A stretch of DNA of 64,000 nucleotides from Paraglaciecola sp. L1A13 (GTDB lineage: Bacteria; Pseudomonadota; Gammaproteobacteria; Enterobacterales; Alteromonadaceae): positions 310,001 to 374,000 of the forward strand of contig NZ_CP047024.1 in the NCBI RefSeq assembly GCF_009796745.1. Direction: 5' to 3'. Both the position numbers and the translations under genes were made by a program. Positions 43,257 through 52,142 of the stretch are shown in pieces (position 1 is the stretch's first letter; each line of letters opens with the position of its first letter). Below the pieces are notes generated by a model, which was given only the letters and a program-made list of their open reading frames with translations, did no database searches and was not told the origin of the DNA.

Positions 43257-43283
43257 AGATTTACATGAATAACGGCTAATATA

Positions 43284-43321
43284 AAAAAACGCGTATTGAT
43301 TCATTCAATACGCGTTTTTTT
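43284..43321. terminator. Bidirectional terminator between ROK and PDE genes
   Basis: ACGCGTATTGA (43289-43299) pairs with TCAATACGCGT (43305-43315) around TTCAT, with a run of A before and of T after. It is well shaped for both converging transcripts. Confidence 0.9.
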
Positions 43322-43347
43322 ACATTTATCGTTAACCCAAAAGAAGA

Positions 43348-44397
43348 TTAAAACAGCAGTTTTTGCCCTTGTTTAGGAATAATAATCGTTAGTCCTAGGT
43401 CATTGGCTTCATTGGCTTCATTGAGCTGTTGCTCGATTATCGCTCTTGGGTCGGTATCTTTAGCGAGGGTATATTTGATATGACTGATAACGACCTTTAA
43501 ATCTTTAAGGGGGGCATTGCCGCCGATTTTTCGTCCTAAATTACCGAGCTCTTGCATCAGAAGTTCAGGGGTCAAATGACCGAATAGTAAGTTGTGGGGT
43601 CGCTCATTTTCAAATGAAGTCTCAATGATGATGCCACGTAGGGTTTTATGTTTAACCTGCTTGGCCAAATACGTCCAAATTTTTGCTAATTTGCCTTGTT
43701 GTTCGACTACATCAGCTCCGGTGTCACCAAAGTACACAAACATATCGTTGTTATGCTCAATCACAAATGCGCTGGATTCAACTGGATGGCTAAGGCTAAA
43801 TGCACTGACACTAAGTTGCGTGTTAGCAATAGGCGTTGTTTTGCTCGGAAGTAAATCTACCATATGATATTTATTCAGTGTGGGCTCAATACCGCGGTCA
43901 CTAAAATTGGCCCACGCTTTGCCATTAAAGTAGGTCTCGCCAATCATGTTATTAACGGAAGCCAATGCGTAGATATTTTTTGCGCTATCTTCAGGTGACG
44001 AAACCAACATGCCATTGACGTGGTCGAGATGGGCATGGCTGAGTAAATATGCTTTTACATGGCGTCGTAATATTGTTCCTGCCTTGCCCCATTTTTTATC
44101 ATCCACTAAAGCTAAATCAGTGAATGCCCCACGCTTAATGCTTTGATTTATACCGTTAACCAAGGTACCAGCATCTAATGCTACATAGTTTGCTTCGCTT
44201 ACGGCGCGCAGCAAGAAGGCACTTAAATTACCATCCTGTATACCGCCGCTATCACCCAGTACGATGACTTCAAATGCGGGGGCTATGGTTACTAATTCAG
44301 AGATTTGGTGAGTTTTAGGGCTTTGGGCAAAAACTTGAGTCGCCGTAAAAAGCGAAATGGTTAACAGCCATTTCGCTAATGATAAAGAAGTGTGCAT
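43348..44397 (-). CDS. Class II 3',5'-cyclic-nucleotide phosphodiesterase, periplasmic
   Basis: 349 residues with a signal peptide (WLLTISLFTATQVFAQ). MBL-fold core of PDEase_II: FEVIVLGDSGG at the first strand, LLSHAHLDHVNGML as the metal motif, SHPVESSAF, VYFGDTGAD, IIIETSFENERPHNLLFGHL. The exported class II enzymes (Vibrio CpdP type) hydrolyse extracellular cAMP to AMP for use as nucleotide or phosphate. Its ATG is one base after the hemY stop, so it is read with the heme genes, an uncommon arrangement. Ends at a strong terminator. Confidence 0.85.
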   Translation of the reverse strand: MHTSLSLAKWLLTISLFTATQVFAQSPKTHQISELVTIAPAFEVIVLGDSGGIQDGNLSAFLLRAVSEANYVALDAGTLVNGINQSIKRGAFTDLALVDDKKWGKAGTILRRHVKAYLLSHAHLDHVNGMLVSSPEDSAKNIYALASVNNMIGETYFNGKAWANFSDRGIEPTLNKYHMVDLLPSKTTPIANTQLSVSAFSLSHPVESSAFVIEHNNDMFVYFGDTGADVVEQQGKLAKIWTYLAKQVKHKTLRGIIIETSFENERPHNLLFGHLTPELLMQELGNLGRKIGGNAPLKDLKVVISHIKYTLAKDTDPRAIIEQQLNEANEANDLGLTIIIPKQGQKLLF

Positions 44398-44398
44398 A

Positions 44399-45580
44399 TT
44401 AGTTTGCTTTTTTCAGTTCGTTTGGCTCAGCCAAGCTTTGTTTGTATAAGGCCAGGGCTTGCTGACTGTCTTGTTGGGACTCTTTGATTCTAGCCAACAG
44501 TAAAATATCTTGCTGACGACTGCCCAGCTTAATCGCTTTGCTTAACGCTTTCTCGGCTAGACTTAAATCATTAGCATTATAGGCGAGTGCACCCAAGGTC
44601 GATAGTAGTTCTATGTTCATATCGTCTTGCTTGATCCACTGCTCCAGCTGTTTTAAGGCCGTAGTAGGGTGAGACAATTTAAGCTCTCTATAAAGAGGTA
44701 GTAACATAGGATGGGGTTTGTTTCTATTATACTCACCCAATGCCGCTTCGGCATCAATATGCATTCCTTGATCGATTAACTGCTTAACATAGGCGGCTTG
44801 CAGGGCTGGATCTCGGCGGGTTGATTTAGGCAATGAATGCCAATTCTCTTTTAACTGATTTGCGCCTTCTTTGCTGGCAATTTCAGCGAAATTACCTTGA
44901 GAAGCGAGTTGCATATAATGTTCGTATTGTTCCCCTAAGGCTTTTTTCCAAGAGGGCAGGCGGTCTTTTAACTCATGCCATTTTCCCGCTTGAACCAAAG
45001 CTTGTGCGTGCAGGATTAATACTGACTTCTGGCGCTTTTGCTTGTCTTCAAGCTCCCCTAATATTTCTAGGGCTTTACCAGGTTGTTGGTTTTGTAAATG
45101 GTCGCGCACTAAGCATAACTTGGCGGCAAACGCCGACTTAGGGTAAGACGTCGCCAAGCGCCAGTTTTCACGCGCTCCTGTGGGATTTTGTAGCTGTAAT
45201 TCAGCCTCAGCTGCGGCCAATAAATTTAAACCGTCGAAGTCTTCTTGCTCAATGCTGGCAAGTTGCTTACGTGCTTCAAGATAGTTTTGCTCGGCGAGGG
45301 CAATTAAGCCTCCTGTGAAGGCGCGTTTCTTCTTACGTGAGCCCCAGTTACCTAACCAGTTTTTTGAGCCTGAGATGATCATAATTAATTTTTTGATCAC
45401 CCACGAGAACAACAATAAACCGACAATCAGTAAGATGGTCATGATTGCCATGGAAAACACGTTCATTTCCATTACATAACCAGCGAAATCAATAAATACG
45501 TAGCCCTTATCATCGAATATTAATGAGCCAATAAGCACTGCAATAAGTAAGGCCACAAAGACCATTAGTATTCTTATCAT
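44399..45580 (-). CDS. hemY: HemY-like TPR membrane protein
   Basis: 393 residues. Two N-terminal helices (about 3-22 and 38-62) precede a cytoplasmic/periplasmic TPR region (EQNYLEARKQLASIEQ, SLAEKALSKAIKLGSRQQDI, ALALYKQSLAEP). The SWVIKKLIMIISGSKNWLGNW segment and KKKRAFTGGLIALAEQ are HemY hallmarks. Its exact role in porphyrin metabolism is unproven; it is not protoporphyrinogen oxidase of the Bacillus HemY type. It overlaps hemX by 4 bp (ATGA). Confidence 0.9.
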   Translation of the reverse strand: MIRILMVFVALLIAVLIGSLIFDDKGYVFIDFAGYVMEMNVFSMAIMTILLIVGLLLFSWVIKKLIMIISGSKNWLGNWGSRKKKRAFTGGLIALAEQNYLEARKQLASIEQEDFDGLNLLAAAEAELQLQNPTGARENWRLATSYPKSAFAAKLCLVRDHLQNQQPGKALEILGELEDKQKRQKSVLILHAQALVQAGKWHELKDRLPSWKKALGEQYEHYMQLASQGNFAEIASKEGANQLKENWHSLPKSTRRDPALQAAYVKQLIDQGMHIDAEAALGEYNRNKPHPMLLPLYRELKLSHPTTALKQLEQWIKQDDMNIELLSTLGALAYNANDLSLAEKALSKAIKLGSRQQDILLLARIKESQQDSQQALALYKQSLAEPNELKKAN

Positions 45581-46899
45581 GGTTGGCTAACTCCATTAAC
45601 GAACACATTGTCGATACGTTGCTGAATGACATCTTGAAGTGCCGGCGCTGAATTGAATTGGCTTGGATAAACACGTTCAATATCAGTCTCTGTCAGTTCA
45701 TTTAAGCGCTGGGAGAACTGTTTAACAGACATGTCATCCGCCGCAAAATTTTCTGTCAGTGCACGTTGTGCGTTTTTAAGCGATTGCTGGAACAGCTCAA
45801 TATTTTCTTTTAAAACGGCACTTTGAGCTTGCAACAACGACAGCTTAAGTTGCTCTTTGGCTAACCATTGTTGTTGCTCGGACATATAAGGTTGCACGTC
45901 AGCTTCTTTCTTTTTAAAGCTAAAGAAATCTTCGGTGAATGCACGCCAGTTTCGCGCTAAGTTACTGCGCCAGTCGTCAACTGAAGCAGAGACGTTATCA
46001 GGGTTAGCAGCGATATCAGGGCGTTCAAATGTATTCAGGGTTAGCTCGTCTACTTGAGGCAGTAAAGCACTCACCTCAAGGGCGATAGACGATAAAGATA
46101 CCGGATTGACTTGAGCCAATGCTTGAATGTCGTTGGCTAAACGCTCACGCACTGGCAACAAGCTTGGGTCGTCTAAATCTTGTAAGCGACTGTCAGCCGA
46201 TTGCAGCATCGCGATGGCGGTTTTAACATCATGCTCTAACCATAACTTTCGGCCAGCCATACGCACTAAAAAGTCAGCTTCGGCCAGTAACCAGTCTGCT
46301 GGGCGTCGTCCGGCTATTGTGCTCAACATTTGCTTGTTGGCTTGAGATAGCGCTTTCGCCGCCTGAGCGTCGCTTAAGGCGCTTTCTAATTCTTGGCCTA
46401 AAGTACGTAATTGAGTTTCTAAAGTGCGATTTTGTTGTCGAACTTCATCGGTAATCGTTAGATTTTGCTGAGCTTGGCGATTAAGCATATCTTGCTGTTC
46501 ACTTTGACTCGTTTCTTGATTGAGCTTTTGCTCATCCCATTGGGTCCACCCCCAATAAGCCGCAGCTACAATTAATAGTAAAATCAACAGGTTGATAATG
46601 GTCACAAACCACAGAAAGCCTGTTTTTGCAGGTTTGCTGTTATTTTCATTTTTAGCTTTGGGCGCGGAATTCACGCTAGCATTATCGCTTGAACTGGAAG
46701 TTTTTTTCACGTTGTTGTCGCTTTTCAAAGGAGCTGCAGGATTCTTTTTATCTGTATCGGGTTTTGATTCGATTTTAGGCGGCGCAGGCGTGATGACTGC
46801 ACTTGAGTCTATCGTCTTCGGCTTGTCTTGCGCCTTGTTTGACGTCTCGTTCTTTGGCTTATTGCCTGAGGTATTGTTTGTATCTGATTGGTCTGCCAT
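45577..46899 (-). CDS. hemX: HemX-like membrane protein of the hemCD operon
   Basis: 440 residues. The first ~95 residues are low-complexity, rich in Asn, Lys, Ser and Pro, longer than in E. coli HemX (393 residues). One membrane helix follows (about 97-118, FLWFVTIINLLILLLIVAAAYW), then a coiled coil (QDMLNRQAQQNLTITDEVRQ onward) and a conserved domain with AGRRPADWLLAEADFLVRMAGRKLWLE. The role is unproven; it has been annotated as uroporphyrin methyltransferase without support. It abuts hemD and overlaps hemY. Confidence 0.9.
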   Translation of the reverse strand: MADQSDTNNTSGNKPKNETSNKAQDKPKTIDSSAVITPAPPKIESKPDTDKKNPAAPLKSDNNVKKTSSSSDNASVNSAPKAKNENNSKPAKTGFLWFVTIINLLILLLIVAAAYWGWTQWDEQKLNQETSQSEQQDMLNRQAQQNLTITDEVRQQNRTLETQLRTLGQELESALSDAQAAKALSQANKQMLSTIAGRRPADWLLAEADFLVRMAGRKLWLEHDVKTAIAMLQSADSRLQDLDDPSLLPVRERLANDIQALAQVNPVSLSSIALEVSALLPQVDELTLNTFERPDIAANPDNVSASVDDWRSNLARNWRAFTEDFFSFKKKEADVQPYMSEQQQWLAKEQLKLSLLQAQSAVLKENIELFQQSLKNAQRALTENFAADDMSVKQFSQRLNELTETDIERVYPSQFNSAPALQDVIQQRIDNVFVNGVSQP

Positions 46900-47622
46900 T
46901 TAATGCTCCAAAAATTCCTTGGCACGGCGAATAAGTGCCTGGTCGCTAGCGTCATCGCTTACAAATATTGTGTTTATACCGAGTTTAGCTGCAATTTGTT
47001 CAGTTCGGGGGCTCACTACAATCCAAGGTAAGGACTGTAACCACTTGGGTTCAAACTGTTCAAACGCGCTTTCAATCATTTCACCACTGGTAGCAATGAT
47101 GCATCTAATCTGCTCAGCTTGCCACTGTTGTGTTGCTTTAGGAGTGGCAATTTTTATCCGCCGATAAATATCAGCCAAATAAACATTAGCGTCTCGCTGA
47201 GTCAGTTGTTGGGCTAAATCTTGGCGACCGCCTTCGCCCTTGATGATCACCACGTTGCGCCCGCTCAGTTGGACTAATTGTTTCAACGACAATAAACCTT
47301 CAGTGGTTGGACTTTGCGGCACCACCACTTCATACCCTTGGGCCCTTAAATTATTAGCGGTGCTGGCGCCTACAGCAAAAATATTGATGTTAGCTGGTAT
47401 GCGTATATTACGAAGGTTAAGTAAATCGCCTGCTACTGTGCTGGTAACGATAATACAGTCGTTTTGCTTAAGTGCAGCAAGAGCTGCGGGCAGTTGTTCA
47501 AGGGCATGCTCACAAACTTGGGTGTCAATCAGGCCAATACCAATCGCAGGCAAGCCCGCTTCAGCGAAGCTCGCCGCGCTATTGACGCATTTTTGCTCGG
47601 GGCGAAAAATTAACACTGACAT
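46900..47622 (-). CDS. hemD: Uroporphyrinogen III synthase
   Basis: 240 residues from the ATG at 47622; a TTG two triplets... one codon earlier (47625) is in frame but unneeded. It closes hydroxymethylbilane to uroporphyrinogen III. HemD is poorly conserved; the two-domain alternating fold is suggested by VLIFRPEQK, IIVTSTVAGDLL, FAVGASTANNLRAQGYEVVVP, GLLSLKQL, VVIIKGEGGRQDLAQQL and IIATSGEMIESAFEQ. It starts 3 bp after the hemC stop, in the standard order hemC-hemD-hemX-hemY. Confidence 0.92.
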   Translation of the reverse strand: MSVLIFRPEQKCVNSAASFAEAGLPAIGIGLIDTQVCEHALEQLPAALAALKQNDCIIVTSTVAGDLLNLRNIRIPANINIFAVGASTANNLRAQGYEVVVPQSPTTEGLLSLKQLVQLSGRNVVIIKGEGGRQDLAQQLTQRDANVYLADIYRRIKIATPKATQQWQAEQIRCIIATSGEMIESAFEQFEPKWLQSLPWIVVSPRTEQIAAKLGINTIFVSDDASDQALIRRAKEFLEH

Positions 47623-47625
47623 CAA

Positions 47626-48555
47626 TTAGTCTTTATACAAAGCCTGAAGAATTTCACCGGCACCTTGGGTGAGTAACTGTTCAGCTACATCCACTCCGAT
47701 GCTTATGGCGTCGTCTTTATGGCCACGTTTTTCTGCATGTAATAAGACCGCGCCATCGGGTGAGCCCACTAAGCCTCTTAGATAAAGTTCATCCCCTGTT
47801 AGCTCTGCGTAACTGCCGATTGGAACTTGGCAACCTCCATTTAATTTTGCGTTCATGGCGCGCTCTGCTGTTACGCGATATTCAGTTGCTTGGTGATTTA
47901 ATGGCTTAAGTAATTCAATTAACCCAGCGTCGTCATTACGACACTCAATACCCACGGCCCCTTGGCCAACAGCGGGTAAGGATACGGTTGGTTGAATATA
48001 AGTCTTAATGCGCCCATGCATATTTAAACGAATTAACCCTGCGGCAGCCAGAATAATAGCGTCGTACTGACCATCGTCTAACTTAGCTAAACGCGTATTC
48101 ACGTTACCACGTAAGTCGCGAATGGTTAGGTCTGGTCGCGCGCTGCGAATTTGACACTGACGACGTAAACTCGACGTGCCAACAATCGCCCCTTGAGGTA
48201 ATTCCTCGATGTTCGAATAGGTATTTGATACAAATGCGTCGTAAGGGTTTTCACGCTCACATATGCAGTGCAAGCCGAAGCCGTCAGGGAAATCTACCGG
48301 TACGTCTTTTAAAGAGTGCACCGCAATATCGGCACGGCCCTCGTTCATGGCCACTTCCAACTCTTTGATGAATAAACCTTTGCCGCCAATTTTAGCCAGT
48401 GGCGTGTCTAATATACGATCACCCTGGGTCGACATAGGCACTAGCTCCACACTGATATGTGGGTGTGCTGCAAGAAGTTTGGCTTGCACATATTCTGCTT
48501 GCCACATGGCTAAAGCACTTTTGCGTGTGGCGATTCGAATGACGCGTTCTGACAT
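47626..48555 (-). CDS. hemC: Hydroxymethylbilane synthase (porphobilinogen deaminase)
   Basis: 309 residues (E. coli 313). It joins four porphobilinogen molecules into hydroxymethylbilane. Seen: [18 protein letters not shown] at the start, [59 protein letters not shown], and [15 protein letters not shown], whose Cys (about 240) anchors the dipyrromethane cofactor. It is first of the hem operon; its promoter must lie in 48556-48716. Confidence 0.97.
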   Translation of the reverse strand: MSERVIRIATRKSALAMWQAEYVQAKLLAAHPHISVELVPMSTQGDRILDTPLAKIGGKGLFIKELEVAMNEGRADIAVHSLKDVPVDFPDGFGLHCICERENPYDAFVSNTYSNIEELPQGAIVGTSSLRRQCQIRSARPDLTIRDLRGNVNTRLAKLDDGQYDAIILAAAGLIRLNMHGRIKTYIQPTVSLPAVGQGAVGIECRNDDAGLIELLKPLNHQATEYRVTAERAMNAKLNGGCQVPIGSYAELTGDELYLRGLVGSPDGAVLLHAEKRGHKDDAISIGVDVAEQLLTQGAGEILQALYKD

Positions 48556-48716
48556 GAAAATTTCACTATTAACTAACGAGTTTATAAGGGGATATTATCA
48601 GAATTTGCCAAGGTTTTGAGTAGACAAAGGCCTAGTTTTAGTGAAAAAAGCGTAATACGAGTAATAAGGTAGATAAATACACACGCAGATTGCTCTGCTA
48701 AAACCTAGAGCGCAAA

Positions 48717-49199
48717 TTAAAAGGCGAGTTCGTAAACGGGTAATTCGCGCCCTGGGATACTGCCTGACGGCTGACTTCCTATTCGCGTTGCGCCGTTTTT
48801 GGCATAAAACTCTGCGGCATGTGGGTCACTATAAATAACTATTGAGGTGAATCGTTTTGCTTTTGCAAATTTTAAGGCGTGGTGTAATAACATGCTTCCC
48901 ACGCCTAAACCTATTTTGGTGGGGCAAACGAACAAGGCAAGCAATTCAAATTGCTTGGCAGATAAACGCTCAAGCGCATAAAACCCTATCGGTGATTGAA
49001 TATCAGAAGTACCTGGCGACCAAGCCCCAACAAAATGAAAATCCTCGTGGTTTATTTGTTCAGGTGAATAGCTAAGTTCAGCTCGGCATAGCTGCATAAA
49101 TGCGGCTGAATAACCCCAATGTGCTTTAGCGCGCATTGCCAGTGCAGAAATATCTGCACTGTGCTGGCTGATTAATGGTGCTATTTTAATATCAGCCAA
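48717..49199 (-). CDS. GNAT-family N-acetyltransferase
   Basis: 160 residues. N-terminal LAMRAKAHWGYSAAFMQLC is typical of a GNAT group with unknown substrate. Motif A is LLALFVCPTKIGLGVGSMLLHHAL, where KIGLGVG is the acetyl-CoA pyrophosphate loop. Motif B ends YSDPHAAEFYAKNGATRIG. It acetylates a small molecule or protein amine; the substrate is not indicated. It shares its strand with hemC but is separated by 161 bp. Confidence 0.85.
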   Translation of the reverse strand: MADIKIAPLISQHSADISALAMRAKAHWGYSAAFMQLCRAELSYSPEQINHEDFHFVGAWSPGTSDIQSPIGFYALERLSAKQFELLALFVCPTKIGLGVGSMLLHHALKFAKAKRFTSIVIYSDPHAAEFYAKNGATRIGSQPSGSIPGRELPVYELAF

Positions 49200-49233
49200 T
49201 TTATACGCTTCACGGTTAATTAAGCTCAGTTGC

Positions 49234-49695
49234 TTAATAAGGATATTGAGCGTCAGCCTGCTGAATATACTGAGCCTTGTTGGCTAACCACTTCTGTTGC
49301 ACGCTGGCACTGTAGTTTAAGTATAACTTGCCGTTATCTATCACAAATGCGTCTTCATCTATACCAACAAAATCACCAGTGGCCATTGCATAAGCGCAGT
49401 ATCCACCGTATTGAGGGGCGTATTTTTCTGGATCCGCTTTAAATAAATCAAGGTGAGTCTGTGAGCTGAAAAACCAATCAGCACCGCGCCAAGTGGTAGT
49501 AAATGTTTTGCTGCCTTTTACTGCTTTATCTTGGGTGAAGTAGGCGACTGTATCGTAGCCGTATATGGCCTTGTTATTAAATAAGCCTGTTTCGATAGGG
49601 TCTTGTGCTAAGGCTGTTTGGCTAAAACTAAGAATAACAAATAAAAGTGCAGTTTTTGCGACGTGTGATAAATGAGCTAGTGCATTAATCGACAT
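49234..49695 (-). CDS. YHS-domain periplasmic protein
   Basis: 153 residues from the ATG at 49695, chosen for CAGGAAAT directly upstream; an in-frame ATG eight codons earlier (49719) lacks one. A signal peptide (LLFVILSFSQTALAQ) precedes the YHS region: KAIYGYDTVAYFTQ, TWRGADWFFSSQTHLDLFKADPEKYAPQYGGYCAYA. YHS proteins of this type are often linked to metal binding, but the family function is open. C-terminal LNYSASVQQKWLANK is conserved in relatives. 34 bp before the GNAT gene, probably one transcript. Confidence 0.85.
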   Translation of the reverse strand: MSINALAHLSHVAKTALLFVILSFSQTALAQDPIETGLFNNKAIYGYDTVAYFTQDKAVKGSKTFTTTWRGADWFFSSQTHLDLFKADPEKYAPQYGGYCAYAMATGDFVGIDEDAFVIDNGKLYLNYSASVQQKWLANKAQYIQQADAQYPY

Positions 49696-49790
49696 AATAT
49701 TTCCTGTATTGATTGACATTACCAGTGCGGTAATAAGGGTTCTACTTAATAAAACCGCTAATACAGGAAATTAATTTCATCACATTTTTG

Positions 49791-49816
49791 TCCCAAAGCA
49801 CGAAAGTGCTTTGGGA
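49791..49816. other. Strong perfect hairpin with GAAA loop
   Basis: TCCCAAAGCAC (49791-49801), GAAA, GTGCTTTGGGA (49806-49816). Perfect 11-bp stem. There is no T-run downstream on either strand, so it is not a standard terminator. It lies between the esterase stop (49862) and the YHS gene start. Confidence 0.6.
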
Positions 49817-49861
49817 TCATGGCAAACATTAATTTAAATAGATTTGGTTATTTAAAAAGTG

Positions 49862-50533
49862 CTAACTAAAACGGGCTTGCAACCAGGCCGAGATATGATT
49901 GATCTCTTCTAAACATACGCTGTGTTGCATAGGGTAATCTTGCCAAGTAACCGCATAACCGTTGTCTTGTAATACTTTAAAAGCGGCGTTACCCATAAAC
50001 ACAGGTACCACATTATCTTGTTGACCATGAGCCATTAAGATAGGCGTACTCTTATTTACGTCACTCGCTTCACTGGCCAATGTCTCTGGATCACACATAT
50101 AAGTAGATAACGCCATAATGCCGGCTAGCTTTTTGTTAATACGGGTACCCAAATGCAATGCAATAACCCCACCTTGGGAAAAACCAGCTAGCACGATGCG
50201 TTCGGCTGGAGTGCCGTTGGCGATTTCAGCATCAATTAATTGCGCTACTTGTTTTGCTGATTCTTCAACACCGGTGCGATCTGCCCGATGATTGAAATCC
50301 ATGCTGGTAATGTCGTACCACGCGCGCATTTCCATGTTGTTATTCACGGTAATGGGGCGAATCGGAGCATGGGGGAAAACAAAGCGAATGGGTAATGAAT
50401 CAGGCATTTTTAACTCGGGAACGATGGGCGCAAAACCATTACCTGAATCACCTAATCCGTGCAGCCAAATAACAACCGCGGTATGTGGTTGACTAGGGTT
50501 TACTTCAACAAATGATAAATTACTGTCACTCAT
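49862..50533 (-). CDS. Alpha/beta hydrolase, carboxylesterase/phospholipase type
   Basis: 223 residues, typical of the acyl-protein thioesterase/carboxylesterase II family (abhydrolase_2). Catalytic triad visible: Ser in GFSQGGVIALHLG (about 119), Asp in MAHGQQDNVVP (about 172), His in YPMQHSVCLEEI (about 204). The oxyanion segment is VIWLHGLGDSGNGF. No signal peptide. It hydrolyses short-chain esters; the physiological substrate is unknown. It lies 22 bp after cyaY on the same strand, probably one operon. Confidence 0.9.
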   Translation of the reverse strand: MSDSNLSFVEVNPSQPHTAVVIWLHGLGDSGNGFAPIVPELKMPDSLPIRFVFPHAPIRPITVNNNMEMRAWYDITSMDFNHRADRTGVEESAKQVAQLIDAEIANGTPAERIVLAGFSQGGVIALHLGTRINKKLAGIMALSTYMCDPETLASEASDVNKSTPILMAHGQQDNVVPVFMGNAAFKVLQDNGYAVTWQDYPMQHSVCLEEINHISAWLQARFS

Positions 50534-50555
50534 AGTGTGATAACTCTCTTAATAT

Positions 50556-50882
50556 TTATGCTTTTGGACGGGGGAACGAGACCGGTTCGCCAGCCTGCTT
50601 GCTGGCGGCATCGTTCATAAATTGCCAGAACTCAACGCCTGTGCGTTCGTCAATCCACAAGCCGTCCTGATAATTAAAGTGATGACCATTAAACTTTGTC
50701 GCTACCCATAACTGATGTAAAGGGGGTTGCTTGTTAATGATGATTTTAGTGCCGTTAATGAAAATAAGGGTAAGAATGCTGCTAGCTGATTCATAGTCGA
50801 TATCGGTTTCTATGTCATCGAGCATTTCTTCTAGGTTTATCAACAGGTCATCGACCATTTGATGGTATTGGCTGTCATTCAT
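50556..50882 (-). CDS. cyaY: CyaY (bacterial frataxin)
   Basis: 108 residues (E. coli 106). An acidic first helix (LLINLEEMLDDIETDIDYE) provides the iron-binding face, then beta strands with GTKIIINKQPPLHQLWVATK and FNGHHFNYQDGLWIDERTGVEFWQFM. It modulates iron-sulfur cluster assembly by IscS/IscU. It is divergent from gmk across a 120-bp region that must hold both promoters. Confidence 0.95.
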   Translation of the reverse strand: MNDSQYHQMVDDLLINLEEMLDDIETDIDYESASSILTLIFINGTKIIINKQPPLHQLWVATKFNGHHFNYQDGLWIDERTGVEFWQFMNDAASKQAGEPVSFPRPKA

Positions 50883-51002
50883 TGTAACTTCACCTTGTGT
50901 GGATCGTTTTTGTGCATTAGCACCATTGCATAAAGGAATATGCTAACATTGCATAGATGTCTCAACACTCACTTTATCTACTTACTTGACTGAAAATCTT
51001 CT

Positions 51003-51650
51003 ATGCCACAATCACTCGGAAATTTATTTATACTTGCAGCGCCTTCAGGGGCGGGTAAATCTAGCCTAATCAAAGCGTTACTGCAAAATCATCATTCTAC
51101 TGAAATTCACAATAATGAAATGCAAGTATCGGTTTCGCATACCACACGGGCCCCGCGGCCTGGGGAAGTGGACGGAGAGCATTATCATTTTGTTAGCCGA
51201 GAAGTATTTCAGGAACTCATCAGTAAAGATGAATTTTTTGAATGGGCAGAGGTGTTTGGTAATTACTATGGCACGTCTAAAGTGGTTATTGAGCAAACTT
51301 TGCGTCAAGGAATCGATGTGTTTTTAGACATTGATTGGCAGGGCGCACGGCAAGTTAAAGCGCAAATTCCGGATACGGCGACTATTTTTGTCGCACCGCC
51401 TTCTCGTGAAGAATTAATGCGCCGCTTGACCGAGCGGGGCCAAGACACGCCAGAGGTTATCCAAGACCGCATGAATAAAGCGGTATCTGAAATATCGCAT
51501 TATCATGAGTTTGATTTTATCGTGGTAAATGACGATTTTAAGGCCGCCCTAGCGGAACTTGACGCTATTGTATCAAGTCGTCGTTTGCGTAAAGAAAAAC
51601 AAGTGATGCGCCATCAAAGCCTGTTTGAAAACTTATTAGCCAATGATTAG
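51003..51650 (+). CDS. gmk: Guanylate kinase
   Basis: 215 residues. It phosphorylates GMP to GDP. P-loop [15 protein letters not shown] (about 13-21). The GMP-binding domain has [23 protein letters not shown], and [25 protein letters not shown] follow. It is first in the gmk-rpoZ-spoT set conserved in gammaproteobacteria, which ties purine nucleotide supply to (p)ppGpp. Confidence 0.97.
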   Translation: MPQSLGNLFILAAPSGAGKSSLIKALLQNHHSTEIHNNEMQVSVSHTTRAPRPGEVDGEHYHFVSREVFQELISKDEFFEWAEVFGNYYGTSKVVIEQTLRQGIDVFLDIDWQGARQVKAQIPDTATIFVAPPSREELMRRLTERGQDTPEVIQDRMNKAVSEISHYHEFDFIVVNDDFKAALAELDAIVSSRRLRKEKQVMRHQSLFENLLAND

Positions 51651-51755
51651 CACAAATATTCAGCGTTAAGATCATTAAAGATCTTTTCTAATTTGAGGTT
51701 TGCAAGTACACTATGCGACCTTTTTTGAAAACATAGCTACCCGACGGAGATCAAA

Positions 51756-52028
51756 ATGGCTCGCGTAACAGTTGAAGATGCCGTAAATAAAATTGGCAAT
51801 CGGTTTGATTTGGTTTTAGTCGCAGCACGTCGTGCCCGACAACTTGCCATTGAAGGTAAGGTTGCACATGTAACGGTAGGTAACGATAAGCCTACAGTTG
51901 TAGCACTACGTGAAATCGAAGAAGGTTTTGTAAATGCTTCGACTCTTGATGCTGAAAACTTGCGTGATCAACATGCACAGGATCAAGCTCAGTTTGAGTC
52001 TGCTGCAAACATCCTTCAAGACCAGTAA
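51756..52028 (+). CDS. rpoZ: RNA polymerase omega subunit
   Basis: 90 residues (E. coli 91). [20 protein letters not shown] and [11 protein letters not shown] are the family signature, and [17 protein letters not shown] follows. Omega helps assemble RNA polymerase and forms part of ppGpp site 1. A good GGAG site (CCCGACGGAGATC) precedes the ATG. 114 bp before spoT. Confidence 0.97.
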   Translation: MARVTVEDAVNKIGNRFDLVLVAARRARQLAIEGKVAHVTVGNDKPTVVALREIEEGFVNASTLDAENLRDQHAQDQAQFESAANILQDQ

Positions 52029-52142
52029 ATCAAGAAAAAAGCCTGATTCCAGCGGCAGTGCATCAAACAGATGTTTTAGCCGTTGGCTTAGCGCCTATTT
52101 CACCGTATCCTTAAACTTTCCACCGTTTGAGATAAACAACAC

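Noticed and set aside
49791..49816. Rho-independent terminator for the esterase/cyaY operon
   Set aside because: The stem is perfect but no T-run follows on either strand, so it is listed only as a hairpin.
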